From JBBRHQ01 sp963840235 (GTDB taxonomy: Bacteria > Actinomycetota > Thermoleophilia > Solirubrobacterales > 70-9), in NCBI GenBank assembly GCA_963840235.1, contig CAWIYC010000008.1, positions 186,001-250,000 of the forward strand: DNA of 64,000 nucleotides, in the 5' to 3' direction. Shown piece after piece: positions 25,726 to 35,600 of this stretch (positions within the stretch are counted from its first letter, which is position 1; each line of letters starts with the position of its first letter). The notes beneath the pieces were generated by a model. The model made no database searches and was not told the origin of the DNA. It saw nothing but the letters and a program-made list of their open reading frames with translations. The translations under genes and the position numbers were made by a program.

Positions 25726-26868
25726 TCAGCGGGTGCAGGGACCGGTGTCGACCGGGCCGCGGATGCTCGCCAGGGCCGAGCTGACGATCTCGTTGGGGAT
25801 GGCGAACCCGCCCTTCGGACCGTTGGTGGTGGCGGCGAAGACGGTGCCAAGGACGTGACCGCGGGTGTCGACGGCAGGGCCTCCGGAGTTGCCGCTTCGG
25901 ATCTCCCCACGCAGAGAGCTGATCCGGCGGCGCAGCGGTCCGTTCCCGTAGGCGTCCTGGCTGATCACCTCGCTGGTCTCCCCGAGGCGGGCCGGCGAGA
26001 TCGTCAGGGGACCGTTCTCGGGAAAGCCGAGGACCGCCGCCCCGGTACCGGCCTGCGGATCGGCCACCAGACGCAGGGCCGGGACGTCGAGGCCGACCTC
26101 GAGCACGGCAAGATCATTGGCCGGGTCATATTGGACGGGGGTGGCATCGAGGGTGGCCCCCGCCTGGGTGACCACCGAGGTGTCGTCCTCGCCGGCGACG
26201 ACGTGGGCATTGGTGACGATGAGGCCGGGCGCGGCCATCCAGCCCGAGCCCTCGATGCCGAGACCACAGGCAGTGCCCAGGACCTTGAACACCGAGTTGC
26301 CGGCGCGGCGCACGTCCGGGTCGGCTGCGACCGCGGAGTCCGGCGGCCCGACCGCGGTCGATGGGCCGCTGACCGAGGGCGCCGGGTCGACCCGGTTGAG
26401 CGCCTTCAGGATCGGTCCCGAAGGCGGCAGCACACCATTGAGGCTGCGCAGGATCAGCGAGCGCTGGACGTCGCCCCGGAGCTCGGTCGAGCCGGGCGCG
26501 TGCAGGGCGACTGCACCGAAGACCCAGATCAGCCCGAGCGCGGCGGAGGCGATCAGCAGCGCCCCGCCGGCCCCGTCGGCGAAATGCGAGGCCGGGCCGC
26601 GGATCACCCTCGAGCGCAGCCCGTGGGCGAACGTCTCCAGGGCAACCGCGATGAACGACCCGATCAGCAACGCCCCCATCGCCGCGCACAGCGGCGCATA
26701 GGGCGACTCCGATCCCTGGTTCAGCACCCATGGGCCCACCCTGCTGCCGAGGAACGCACCGAGGCCGAAGCCGAGCAGGGTCAGCGCGCCGACGATCAGC
26801 CCCTGCTGGTAGCCCCAGACGGCGAGGGCCACGATGAAGGCGACTATCCCCCAGTCCACGACGGTCAA
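25726..26868 (-). CDS. MarP-like membrane-anchored serine protease (CvpA domain + trypsin fold)
   Basis: 380 residues. Four membrane spans of CvpA type (residues about 5-125) are followed by a chymotrypsin-fold protease domain outside the membrane. The triad is visible: His222 in IVTNAHVVAG, Asp252 in PANDLAVLEV, and Ser328 in RSGNSGGPAVD. Cys201 (GTACGLG) and Cys378 (TGPCTR) can form the disulfide that in mycobacterial MarP (Rv3671c) supports activity under stress. That protein protects against acid by cleaving envelope targets; the same role is inferred here. It is divergent from the PBP gene, with 50 bases between starts. Confidence 0.88.
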   Translation of the reverse strand: MTVVDWGIVAFIVALAVWGYQQGLIVGALTLLGFGLGAFLGSRVGPWVLNQGSESPYAPLCAAMGALLIGSFIAVALETFAHGLRSRVIRGPASHFADGAGGALLIASAALGLIWVFGAVALHAPGSTELRGDVQRSLILRSLNGVLPPSGPILKALNRVDPAPSVSGPSTAVGPPDSAVAADPDVRRAGNSVFKVLGTACGLGIEGSGWMAAPGLIVTNAHVVAGEDDTSVVTQAGATLDATPVQYDPANDLAVLEVGLDVPALRLVADPQAGTGAAVLGFPENGPLTISPARLGETSEVISQDAYGNGPLRRRISSLRGEIRSGNSGGPAVDTRGHVLGTVFAATTNGPKGGFAIPNEIVSSALASIRGPVDTGPCTR

Positions 26869-26918
26869 GGCGCAAATGAAACCACGCCCGCCTCGGCAGC
26901 CACTACCTTTTGCGGCCC

Positions 26919-28649
26919 GTGAACCGCCTCCCGCCCGAGGTTGAGCGCCGGCGTCGCCTCGTCACCCGCGCCCTTCCGCTCGCCGTCATCGCCTCTGCCT
27001 CCTTCATCGCGGGCGCGGCCACGGGCATCCCGCCGACCCCCGAGAAGGACGCCGCCAAGCGCTTCGCCGAGGCCTGGGCGCAACAGGATTTCGCCGCCAT
27101 GCGCGCCGAGCTCAACCCGGCCTCGCGCAGGGCCGTCTCCGAGAGCGACTTCGTCGGGGACTATCTCAGGGCCCAGGAGACGGCGACGCTGCGCTCGATC
27201 GACCCCGAAGGCCCGGGCGACCCCTTCTCCGAGAACGGGGCCACCGTCGTGCCGGTGCCGATGGCGATGCACACGATCGCCTTCGGCAACGTCAGCCAGG
27301 AACTTCGGCTGCCTTTCTCCGACGGCGGCATCGCCTGGGACAAGAGCCTGGTCTTCCCCGGCCTGTCCAATCACGAGGCGCTTCAGAACTCCGTCAAGCT
27401 CGCCCCCAGGGCGCCGATCCTCGCCCGCGACGGCTCCGTCCTCGCTGAAGGACCCGCCGGCGCTCGAAGCCATCCGCTGGGCAGCGATGCGATCGACGTC
27501 ACCGGCGAGGTCGGCACAGCGGACGCCGAAGACCAGACAGAGCTCTCGGCCGAGGGCTTCCCACCCGGGACCCCGGTCGGGATCAGCGGGGTCGAGCAGG
27601 CCTTCAACTCACGCCTCGCCGGCAAGCCCGGTGGCGAGCTGATCGCCGCCGGCGCCGGCGCAGAGGGACGGGTGCTGGGAAGCTCGGACCCGCGCAGGGG
27701 CAAGGCTGTGAAGACGACAATCGACCCGACCCTGCAGAGCACCTCGGTGGCGGCGCTGGCGGGCCGCTCGGGAGGCGTGGCCGTGCTCGACGCCCGCACC
27801 GGGGCCGTCAGGGCGCTGGCCGGGCAGGCTTTCTCGGCTCCACAACCCCCCGGCTCCACCTTCAAGATCATCACCACCACCGCCGCCCTGCAGGCGGACC
27901 AGGTCTCCCTCGACGACACCTTCCCCTACACCAGCGGCGTCAACGTCGGCGGCCGCTTCATCTACAACGCCCACCAGGAGGTCTGCGGCGGAGACTTCCG
28001 CACCGCCTTCGCCGAGTCGTGCAACGCGGTCTTCGCACCACTCGGGCCGAAGGTCGGAAACGACGAGCTGGTCGCCACCGCCGAGCGCTACGGCTTCAAC
28101 CAGAAGCCGACCCTCTATGACGCCGACGCGACCGCGGCGGTGGACCCGCCCGAGCCGAGCATCCCGACGGACGTCGGCGACGACCTCGATCTCGGGGTCA
28201 CCGCGATCGGCCAGGGTGAGGTGCTCGCGACGCCGCTGGAGATGGCCAGCGTCTCCCAGACCGTGGCCAGCGACGGGGTCAGGCTGCCGACCCCGCTGGT
28301 GGTGAAGAAGGAGCTCCGCTCGAAGGCGAAGCCGACCCGGGTGATGTCGACGAAGATCTCCGACCAGCTGAACGAGCTGATGGTCGGCGTCGTCACCGGC
28401 GGCACCGGGATCGCCGGGGCGATCCCCGAAGCCCAGGTCGCCGGCAAGACCGGCACCGCCGAGCTGGGTCCACAGCCGGGACAGGAGGGGCTGGCCAACC
28501 CGGAGCAGATCGTCGACGCCTGGTTCACCGCCTTCGCCCCCGCCGACAAGGCGAAGCTGGCGGTCGCGGTGATGTTGATCGACGCCGGCGCCGACGGCGG
28601 TACGGTCGCCGCCCCGGTCGCCGCCCAGGTCCTCTCGGCCGGGCTCTGA
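26919..28649 (+). CDS. Class B penicillin-binding protein with NTF2-like MecA-N domain
   Basis: GTG 26919 gives 576 residues (TTG 26910 adds three). A membrane anchor (LPLAVIASASFIAGAATGI) is followed by a MecA-N/NTF2-like domain (about 40-155), a dimerisation region with RAPILARDGSVLAEG, and a transpeptidase. Active-site motifs are Ser313-x-x-Lys316 (GSTFK), Ser367-Cys-Asn369 and KTG at 510-512. It makes peptide crosslinks in the cell wall. The MecA-N domain is found in PBP2a-like and in many actinobacterial PBPs and does not by itself imply beta-lactam resistance. It is divergent from the MarP-like protease. Confidence 0.9.
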   Translation: MNRLPPEVERRRRLVTRALPLAVIASASFIAGAATGIPPTPEKDAAKRFAEAWAQQDFAAMRAELNPASRRAVSESDFVGDYLRAQETATLRSIDPEGPGDPFSENGATVVPVPMAMHTIAFGNVSQELRLPFSDGGIAWDKSLVFPGLSNHEALQNSVKLAPRAPILARDGSVLAEGPAGARSHPLGSDAIDVTGEVGTADAEDQTELSAEGFPPGTPVGISGVEQAFNSRLAGKPGGELIAAGAGAEGRVLGSSDPRRGKAVKTTIDPTLQSTSVAALAGRSGGVAVLDARTGAVRALAGQAFSAPQPPGSTFKIITTTAALQADQVSLDDTFPYTSGVNVGGRFIYNAHQEVCGGDFRTAFAESCNAVFAPLGPKVGNDELVATAERYGFNQKPTLYDADATAAVDPPEPSIPTDVGDDLDLGVTAIGQGEVLATPLEMASVSQTVASDGVRLPTPLVVKKELRSKAKPTRVMSTKISDQLNELMVGVVTGGTGIAGAIPEAQVAGKTGTAELGPQPGQEGLANPEQIVDAWFTAFAPADKAKLAVAVMLIDAGADGGTVAAPVAAQVLSAGL

Positions 28650-28733
28650 CCGCCCCTCGGGGCCGCCGCCGGCTCTTCGCGGTGCTGCGCGGGCCGGGGG
28701 GCAGCCTGCACCGTCCTGCCCTGAGTTCGCCTG

Positions 28734-28765
28734 CCGATCCCGATCCAGGACGGTTTCGGGATTGG
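28734..28765. terminator. Candidate bidirectional terminator hairpin
   Basis: A ten-pair stem with one G-U pair (CCGATCCCGA against TCGGGATTGG) and a 12-base loop lies between the convergent PBP and small membrane-protein genes. No T-run follows, but the position fits termination on both strands. Confidence 0.45.
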
Positions 28766-28774
28766 GAGGCGGGT

Positions 28775-29113
28775 CTAGGAGGCGGGAAAGCCGAGGGCGA
28801 CGGCGATCGCGACCAGGATCCCGCCGGCGACGGTCAGCAGGCCGCCCAGGCTCCCGACCGCGAACGAGACCGCTATCCCCACCAGGGTGAGGACTGCGCC
28901 GGCGGCGAGAACCTCCCACCAGCGCCCGCCTGGCCCCCCAGCGGCGGCGTGCGGGGCCGAGACCACCACTCCGGCGATCATCGCCGCCAGGCCGACGAGC
29001 CGGCCGGCCTGGCCGAGCAGGTTGACGAGCACAAGCAATGCTCCGGCACCGGCCAGCGCCAGTCCCAGCCGCAGGGTCCGCTCAGATGTCGAGGTCGATG
29101 GTGGCGGGGCCAT
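28775..29113 (-). CDS. Small multi-span membrane protein
   Basis: 112 residues with about four hydrophobic spans (LGLALAGAGALLVLVNLLG; LVGLAAMIAGVVVSA; VLAAGAVLTLVGIAVSFAVG; LLTVAGGILVAIAVALG) and short polar loops. No family is recognised. Its start overlaps the last 32 bases of the lipoprotein gene on the same strand, so the two should be co-transcribed with the SRPBCC gene. The overlap is long, and a somewhat later start cannot be excluded, although no ATG is available. Confidence 0.6.
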   Translation of the reverse strand: MAPPPSTSTSERTLRLGLALAGAGALLVLVNLLGQAGRLVGLAAMIAGVVVSAPHAAAGGPGGRWWEVLAAGAVLTLVGIAVSFAVGSLGGLLTVAGGILVAIAVALGFPAS

Positions 29114-29636
29114 CGATCCCCGGGATCACGAACTGCAGCGGCCGGTCCTCCGCGGCGGCGTCCGGTATCTCGAACAGGACCAGCGAGGCACCGATCGGCC
29201 CCATCTGGGGCGAGGAGTCGAGCGCGGGCGCCACGTCCTCGGGCCCGATCGAGTCTCCGAGCGGCAGCGCGTAGATGCTCTCGCTCCCCAGCGAGGTGAA
29301 CTCCTGCTCCTCGGTGTCCACGATCTTGAACTCCCTGGGGATCGGCTCCGGGTCCTGATGGGATTTGTTGATGATCTGAACGAAGACCCCGAAGTAGGCG
29401 GCGTCGGCGGGCGGCGGCGGCTGACCAACGAGGTATTCGTGATCCTCGACGTCATGCGGGTTGAGGAAGCGTGAGAAGACGACGTTGTACTGGAGGTTGC
29501 CGAGCGTCACCGGCTCGCCCTCGATCAGCCCGGTCTTCTCCTCCGACGAGGAGCCGCAGGCGGCGATCGAGAGCGACAGCACCGCGGCGATCAGGGCGGC
29601 GGCGAGCGGAGGCAGGAGTCGGCGGCGGTCGGTCAT
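29082..29636 (-). CDS. Lipoprotein, DUF4352-like fold
   Basis: 184 residues. A lipobox near residue 27 (SIAAC followed by GSSSEEK) ends an N-terminal membrane segment, so the protein should be lipid-anchored outside. The mature part has the immunoglobulin-like pattern of DUF4352/telokin-like lipoproteins: LGNLQYNVVFSRFLNP, then AAYFGVFVQIINKSHQDPEPIP and a closing strand ASLVLFEIPD. Such domains in Gram-positive bacteria have unknown roles, often next to transport or envelope genes. It is 15 bases after the SRPBCC gene stop and overlaps the membrane-protein gene. Confidence 0.7.
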   Translation of the reverse strand: MTDRRRLLPPLAAALIAAVLSLSIAACGSSSEEKTGLIEGEPVTLGNLQYNVVFSRFLNPHDVEDHEYLVGQPPPPADAAYFGVFVQIINKSHQDPEPIPREFKIVDTEEQEFTSLGSESIYALPLGDSIGPEDVAPALDSSPQMGPIGASLVLFEIPDAAAEDRPLQFVIPGIDGPATIDLDI

Positions 29637-29651
29637 CGGCGGGCGATTCTA

Positions 29652-30170
29652 TTAGGGGATGCCGGTGGCATAGCGGTTGCCCCCCGCGACGCCGACCCGG
29701 GGCTGCGCCTGCCGACGGGACTCGAGCAGGTCGCGCAGGCGCCGCATCGCGATCTTCCAGTCGCGCTCGTACCAGATCGATGCCCCGCCGAGGACCTCCT
29801 TCGCCCGGTCCAGCTTGTGGGTCGGCCGGGTCCAGTAGGTGACGCGGGCCGTGACCAGCGGCCCCTGGCCCTGGAGGAACTCCCACTCGGTCGCGGTCTC
29901 GAACCGACTGGTGCGGCCGCCCCGGCCGCGCTCTGAGATCCGCTGCGGTGGCGAGAGCGCGGTGATCGTCGTATCGACCCAGAGCGCCTGCGGCGGCGCG
30001 AAGATGCGGAAGTGGGCCCCGGCACCGACCCCGGTGGACTGAATCCGGGAGAGGTGCAGGTCGGAGATGAAGTGGTCGGTGAAGGCCGGGCGGTTGGCGA
30101 GGTCTGCGACGAACCGGTACGCGACCTCGCGCGGGACGTCCAGGTCAACCTCGGCGGTCACGGGGCCCAT
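29652..30170 (-). CDS. SRPBCC (START-like) superfamily protein
   Basis: 172 residues of the START-like helix-grip fold: first strand TAEVDLDVPREVAYRFVADL, a helix with NRPAFTDHF, central strands around GAHFRIFAPPQALWVDTTITAL and ETATEWEFLQGQGPLV, and the long C-terminal helix WKIAMRRLRDLLESR. The fold binds hydrophobic ligands in polyketide cyclases and lipid-transfer proteins. No specific ligand can be named. It heads the small minus-strand operon with a lipoprotein and a membrane protein, which suggests an envelope-related role. Confidence 0.75.
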   Translation of the reverse strand: MGPVTAEVDLDVPREVAYRFVADLANRPAFTDHFISDLHLSRIQSTGVGAGAHFRIFAPPQALWVDTTITALSPPQRISERGRGGRTSRFETATEWEFLQGQGPLVTARVTYWTRPTHKLDRAKEVLGGASIWYERDWKIAMRRLRDLLESRRQAQPRVGVAGGNRYATGIP

Positions 30171-30257
30171 TCGGGCGCGATTCTATGCGCACGGCATGCG
30201 GAGCCGCACCCGCCCGCGACGGGCAGGAACGCCGGCGAGGCCGCCGAAGCAGGGGGC

Positions 30258-30518
30258 ATGGACGAGTTCGCACGCTGTTCGGTATGTGCCCGCACGCCGT
30301 TGGTAGGCGAGGAGGTGACGGTGATGCAGAGGGGGCGCCGGGAAGCGATTGTCTGCGACCAGTGCCTGGCGGCGCCTCGAGCGGCGACGCTGGGCGAGGT
30401 CGCAAGGCGCGAACGCGTCCGCAGCGCCACCGGCGCCGCCAACGTCGAGCGGATTTTCCCCAGGCCAGTCGTGCCGTCCCCGCGAAGCCCGGCAAGACGG
30501 GCCCCCACCGTTGCCTAG
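30258..30518 (+). CDS. Small protein with two CxxC pairs
   Basis: 86 residues from ATG 30258. Cys7/Cys10 and Cys33/Cys36 sit as two CxxC knuckles (FARCSVCART and IVCDQCLAAP) around a beta hairpin (GEEVTVMQRGRREA), the layout of a small zinc ribbon. The tail is basic and Pro/Arg-rich. I do not recognise a family. Reading upstream of this ATG would overlap the divergent SRPBCC gene. A zinc-binding nucleic-acid or protein-interaction role is plausible but unproven. Confidence 0.55.
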   Translation: MDEFARCSVCARTPLVGEEVTVMQRGRREAIVCDQCLAAPRAATLGEVARRERVRSATGAANVERIFPRPVVPSPRSPARRAPTVA

Positions 30519-30662
30519 AACGGCTGGCCGGTTCGCCTCCGAGAAGCGTCGAATTTCCCGCTCTTTGCTCTTTTCGGGCGGCCCTGCCGCCGAGAAGTTG
30601 AGCACACCGGCTTGCAGGCCCCGGTACCATTGTGGAGAACGAAAAAAGAAGGAGATAGGACA

Positions 30663-31226
30663 GTGGTAAGTGCTGTATCCGAGTCCCATCAGACCGGTGC
30701 CTCACCGGGTCCGGGGACATTCTCCTGTGTTGGCTGCGGCTCCCAGGTGTCGCTTGAGCATCTTGACGCCCTCCCCGAGTGCCAGCGATGCGGCAGCTCC
30801 CGTTTCCGCCGCTCGTCGATCTTCGACCCGCCCTCCGACTCCAGCGAGCTTCGTGGCCGCACGGTCGAGTTCCTCGCCACGGATGAGAGGCCCCCGGCAC
30901 CGGAATGGCTCGATCAGGCCCGTGAGGAGCTTCCCGGGAGCGGGCGCTTCCTCGTCTGCATGGACCCCGAGCTGGAGGTATTCGAGCTCGAGGAGGGCTG
31001 GAACCGTATCGGCCGCAGCGCCAGCGCCGACGTCCGCCTGGACGATCCCTCCGTCTCCAGGAGGCACGCGCTGATCGTCTGGGAGGCCGGCGAGGACCTG
31101 CGCGTGCTCGACGACCGCAGCCTCAACGGCATCTGGCTCAATGGCGCCTTTGTGGACTGGGGAACGATCGCCGACGGCGACGAGCTCCTGATCGGGCGCT
31201 ACCGGCTTTTCCTGCTCGACGCCTGA
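30663..31226 (+). CDS. Zinc-ribbon FHA domain protein
   Basis: GTG 30663 lies eight bases after GGAG (30651-30654) and gives 187 residues. An N-terminal zinc ribbon is formed by Cys22, Cys25, Cys40 and Cys43 (SCVGC and ECQRC). Residues about 105-180 form an FHA domain with the phosphothreonine-binding signature: RIGRSASADVRL, then SVSRRHALI, and SLNGIWLNG. FHA domains bind phosphothreonine on partners made by Ser/Thr kinases, none of which is in view. A long coiled-coil gene follows 72 bases later on the same strand. Confidence 0.85.
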   Translation: MVSAVSESHQTGASPGPGTFSCVGCGSQVSLEHLDALPECQRCGSSRFRRSSIFDPPSDSSELRGRTVEFLATDERPPAPEWLDQAREELPGSGRFLVCMDPELEVFELEEGWNRIGRSASADVRLDDPSVSRRHALIVWEAGEDLRVLDDRSLNGIWLNGAFVDWGTIADGDELLIGRYRLFLLDA

Positions 31227-31251
31227 GAGGAAGCCGACCCTTCTCCGCATT

Positions 31252-31266
31252 GCCGCCCCCGGCGGC
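31252..31266 (+). terminator. Short GC hairpin between the FHA and coiled-coil genes
   Basis: GCCGCC and GGCGGC pair around CCC, 25 bases after the FHA stop. It is short and lacks a T-run, so attenuation between the two genes is only a possibility. Confidence 0.25.
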
Positions 31267-31298
31267 CTTAGCATGGTGGCCGAGCGCGGAGGAGGCGA

Positions 31299-32559
31299 AT
31301 GGCGGACGAGAAGAACCCAGGATCCGAGGGCAGCGGGCGAGAGGGCGTCAAGATCCTCCCCGGCGAGTGGCGCCGGCGTCTCGCCGAGCGGCGGGCCCGC
31401 GACAGCGTCCCGGCTCCGCCGCCGCCCACCTCGCCACCCTCCACGCCATCCGCAGCCGAGGAGGATCCGGTCGGCGCGGCGGCCGACCGTGCCCGCGAGG
31501 CGTTGACCGAGGAACTCGAGCGCCTGCGATCCGGAATCGGCGCACTTCCTCAGACCCAGCCGCCCGCCCCCGAGGAGTCCCCATCGCCTCCATCGGAGCC
31601 GGCCCCGCCGGCGCAGGTCCCACCCCCTGCGGCGGGGCCTTCCGCTGCGCCCGCGGTGGCCGACACTCTCAGAGCTCGAGCGTCGCATCGAACAGAGGCT
31701 GGCGATTCGTATCCGCGACGAGATCGAGACCAGCATGCAGCAGCGGCTCGACGCGACGATCGCCGAGGCGGTGCGGCGGCTCGAGCAGCAGGTGGGCGCT
31801 GCCGAGGAGGAGATGCGTGAGCAGCTGCTGTCCAAGGCCGAGGCCCTGCGCAGCTCGCCCGCCGAGCAGGAGAGACTGGCCGCCAACGCCCGCAAGGCGG
31901 CTCGCGCGGAGGCGAAGAAGCGGGGTCGCAAGGTCGAGAAGAGGATCGCGAAATCAGTGGAAGCCGCCAACAGGGAGCACTCGGAGAGGCTCGCGCGCTC
32001 GGTCGAGCAGCAGGCACAGGCGACCGAGGAGGAGATTCGCGACCGCCTGTACCTGAAGGCCGAGGAGACCCGGGCCCGCCTGATCGCCGACGCCGAGCAG
32101 GCCCACAGCACGCTGCGCGCAGAAGCGGAAAGCCTCAGGGCGGAGGTCGCCGCCGCCGCGGAGCAGACGGTGGGGGCGCTGGCCGAGCAGGAGCGCGAGC
32201 TCACCGAGAGGCTCTCGGCAAAGACGGTTCGCCGCGATCGCAGGCTCGCCCGCGACGAACGCACGCGAACGACGCAGAAGCTGCTCGAGGCAGGCGAGAG
32301 CGCCGAGCGGGCCTCGGTCGAGGCCCAGGCGCGGATCACCGAGGGAACGGCCCAGGCGGTCGCGGTACTTCGGGCCGAGGGGGAGCGCCAGCGGGCCGAG
32401 GCCGAGCGGGCGTTCCGCGCCGCCCAGCAGGGCCTCGCAGAGGCCGCTGAGCAGATACGGGGCCTGGCCCAGACGAAGATGCGCGAGGATCTCGAGCGGA
32501 TGCTCGACGACCTGCTGCGGGAAATCCGCGGAATCGGCGCCGAGCCCGACCACGGCTGA
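31299..32559 (+). CDS. Long coiled-coil protein, interrupted by an apparent one-base frameshift
   Basis: The first frame (from ATG 31299) gives a Pro-rich N-terminus with HxGEW-like VKILPGEWRRRLAERRARD and then decays after about 31660. A second frame takes over at LSELERRIEQRLAIRIRDE and runs to TGA 32559 as about 300 residues of Ala/Glu/Arg heptads. Removing one C near 31660 joins them into 419 residues. The product is a soluble, charged coiled coil with no membrane span or catalytic motif. It may be a scaffold, perhaps working with the FHA protein encoded just before it. A GGAGGAGG ribosome site precedes the ATG. Confidence 0.65.
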
Positions 32560-32655
32560 GGACCGGAACCGGGCTCAGCCGGGGCCGCGGTAGGCGTCGC
32601 TGAGCGCCGCGTAGCCCGCGCCGGGCATCCTCGACGCTGCGCTCGGACACGCCGC

Positions 32656-35600
32656 CTACTCCGTAGAGATACTCGGGTCCGCCTGGACCTTGTGGGGCAC
32701 GACCATGAGGAAGTTCCCGGCGGCGCCCGCCGCCAGACCGAGCACACGCTCCGCCTCCTCGTCCTGGTCCGAGGCCCGCAGCTCGACCGCGTAATGTCCG
32801 AGCAGGTCCTCGATGTCGAGCATTCCCTCGGCGTCTATCTCGGTCAACTCGACCTTGGCGCCCTCGCCGAGCCGCCGCTGCACCAGCTCGCGGTCTATGC
32901 CGAAGGCGCCCACCCTGACGTAGACGCGGCCGCCGGTCATCCCTGCGCAGGCCCAGGGCCCGATGTCGCCGAGCACGACAGCGCGGCCGGAGGTCATGTA
33001 CTCGAAGGCAAAGCCCTTGGCGTTGGCGCGGTCGACGATGCAGCCGCGGCTGTCGTCGACGTCGGAGGGCGGCTCGCCGCCGAGGACTACGTCGGCCCCG
33101 GAGAGGCGGATGCAGAAGCGGGAGTCGGCGGAGCCCTGGACGAAGAGCCGGCCGCGCTGGGCGCCGTAGGCGAACGACTTGCCGACCGAGCCGTTGATCC
33201 GCCGGCCGCCGGCCCCCTTGCCCTTGAGGATCGCGATCGAGCCGCCGAGCATGGTCTTGCCGACCCCGTCCTGGGCTCCGCCCTCGACCCTGATCGAGAC
33301 CCCATAGGCGTTGAAGGCACCGAGGCCCTGGCCCGCAACCGAACCGCCGTCGAAGGAAAGCTCGGCCAGCAGGTCGTCGGTCGGCGCCGGCGCTTCGCCG
33401 TAGATGCGGCCGCGCGCGAGGGCCCCGGAGAGCTCGGTCCCCAGCACCCGGTCGTTGGCGTCGGTCGGGCGCGGGTACGCCTCGTGCACGGCCCTTCCGG
33501 CACAGACGTCCTCGGCGAATGCGGCGATCTCCGCCGATGCCTGCTTCGGCTCCATCCGGATCGGCCGGGCGACGACCAGGCCCGCCTCGGCACGCTCCTC
33601 CGCGATCTCATCCGCGACCGGGAGGTCGAGCGGCTCGAGGTCGAGGAATTCCTCCAGCGGCGTGATCAGCTCTGCCAGGTCGATCTCCTGCCGGTGGGAG
33701 ATCTGCTCGAGCAGGTCGTAGCGGCCGACCAGGTCCTGGGCGCGCTCGTACCCGAGCGAGGCGACGACCTCCTTCACTTCCTCCCCCATGGCGGCGAAGA
33801 AGCGGGCGCAGTTCTCGGCGGCAATTTCAACCTCCTGCGGGGTGAACTTCTTCAGCCCGTGCTCCTGCGCCTCCTCGGTCGTCTCGATCTGGGTGGCGAT
33901 GCCGACGTGACAGGTGTCGAGCTGGCAGCCGCGGCAGATCGTGCAGCCGAGGCTGACCATCGCCAGGGTGCCGAAGGCGACCCGGTTGGCGCCCATGCAG
34001 TGCAGCTTCACCACGTCATATCCATGGCGGTAGCCGCCGTCGGCCCAGATCTCGACCCGGTTGCGAATCCCGGCCTCCATCAGCGCCCGGTGCACGGCGC
34101 GGGTGCCGATGTCCGAGGGTAGGCCGACATGGCGCAGCGCGTGCTGGCGGGCGGCGCCGGTGCCGCCCTCGAAGCCCGAGAGAGTGATGATGTCGGCCCC
34201 GGCCTTGGCGATCCCGAGCGCGATCGTGCCGATGTTCGGCACCACCGGGACCTTGACCGAGACCCGCAGGTCGGGGTTGACCGTCTTCAGCTCGTCGATC
34301 AGCTCCGCCAGGTCCTCGATCGAGTAGAGGTCGTGGTTGTTGGAGGGCGAGATCAGGTCGGTGCCGGGTGAAGCGTTGCGGGCCGCGGCGACCTTCACCG
34401 AGACCTTCTTCCCGGGCAGGTGGCCGCCCTCGCCGGGCTTGGCGCCCTGGCCGATCTTGATCTCGGCGACGTAGGAGGAGTTGAGCATCTCGGCCGAGAC
34501 GCCGAAGCGGCCCGAGGCGACCTGCTGGCCGCGCCATTTGCGGTAGCGGCCGTACATGTCGCGGATCTCTCCGCCCTCGCCGTTGATGCAGAGGATGTTG
34601 ATCCGCTTCGCCGCCTCGGCGTAAGAGCGGAAGGCCGGTTCAGATTGCGAGCCGAAGCTCATCGAGCTGATCACGATCGGGTAGTCGTGATGGCCGACAC
34701 CGGCGTCCACCTGGGCGGGGCTGATCGCTGCCCGATCAGCACGAAGTCCCATTATGTGGCGCATCGAGATCGGGCTCTGCGCCTCCAAGTCACGCACCTT
34801 CTGCGAGTACTCGGCGTATTCGCCGGAGCCGTTCGCGGTGGCGACCGCGGCTTTGTAGACCTTGGGGTAGAAGCGGAAGGTCTTGGCCGGCTTCGACTCC
34901 TCCTCTGCGGCGAGGATCTGGGAACGCTCGTTGGTGTCAGCGTCGAGGTCGGCGAAGCCGACGCCGGCCTTCGCCGATGCCGCGAAGGCATCGGTCTGGA
35001 AGATCTCAGCCAGTTCCGGCTTGACGCCGATCGAGGAGAACTGGCGCGCGTAGCCGCGCACCTCGTGGATCCCGATCGTCGAGATCACCTTCTCGATCCC
35101 CTTCGAGAGCGCGTCGCAGAGGTTGCCGACGTCGGTCTCGTAGTCCTCGACGCAGATCACCTCGAGCATCACGTAGGGGCAGACCCCGTTGGCTCCGAGG
35201 CCGAGCGCGAGCATGACGTCGTGGACGTTGCGGATCGCCGCCGAGCGCAGGACGATCCCGCAGCGGCGCCGCAGGTTCTCCTCGCCGGGCTCGACCCGGA
35301 ACTGCTTCAGCGCCTGGTCGACCGCGGAAATGGCGAGGTGGGGGTCGAGGTAGCGCCGCTCGCCGTCATACGCGGTGCGGTCGGTGAGGACGAGCAGCTC
35401 GGCCCCGTCGCTGACCCGCTTCACCGCCTCTTGCTTCAGCCGCTCGATGGCGCCCTGGGTCGTCTCGGACTCGAGCAGCGATATGTCCACCGCCCCGGCC
35501 CGGCCACGGAACTTCTCCCAGAGGTCCTCGAGCAGGTAGGTCTGGTGCTCGCGGGCGATCCTGCGGTAGGTCTTGTCGGAGAGCGGCGCCATGTCGTGGT

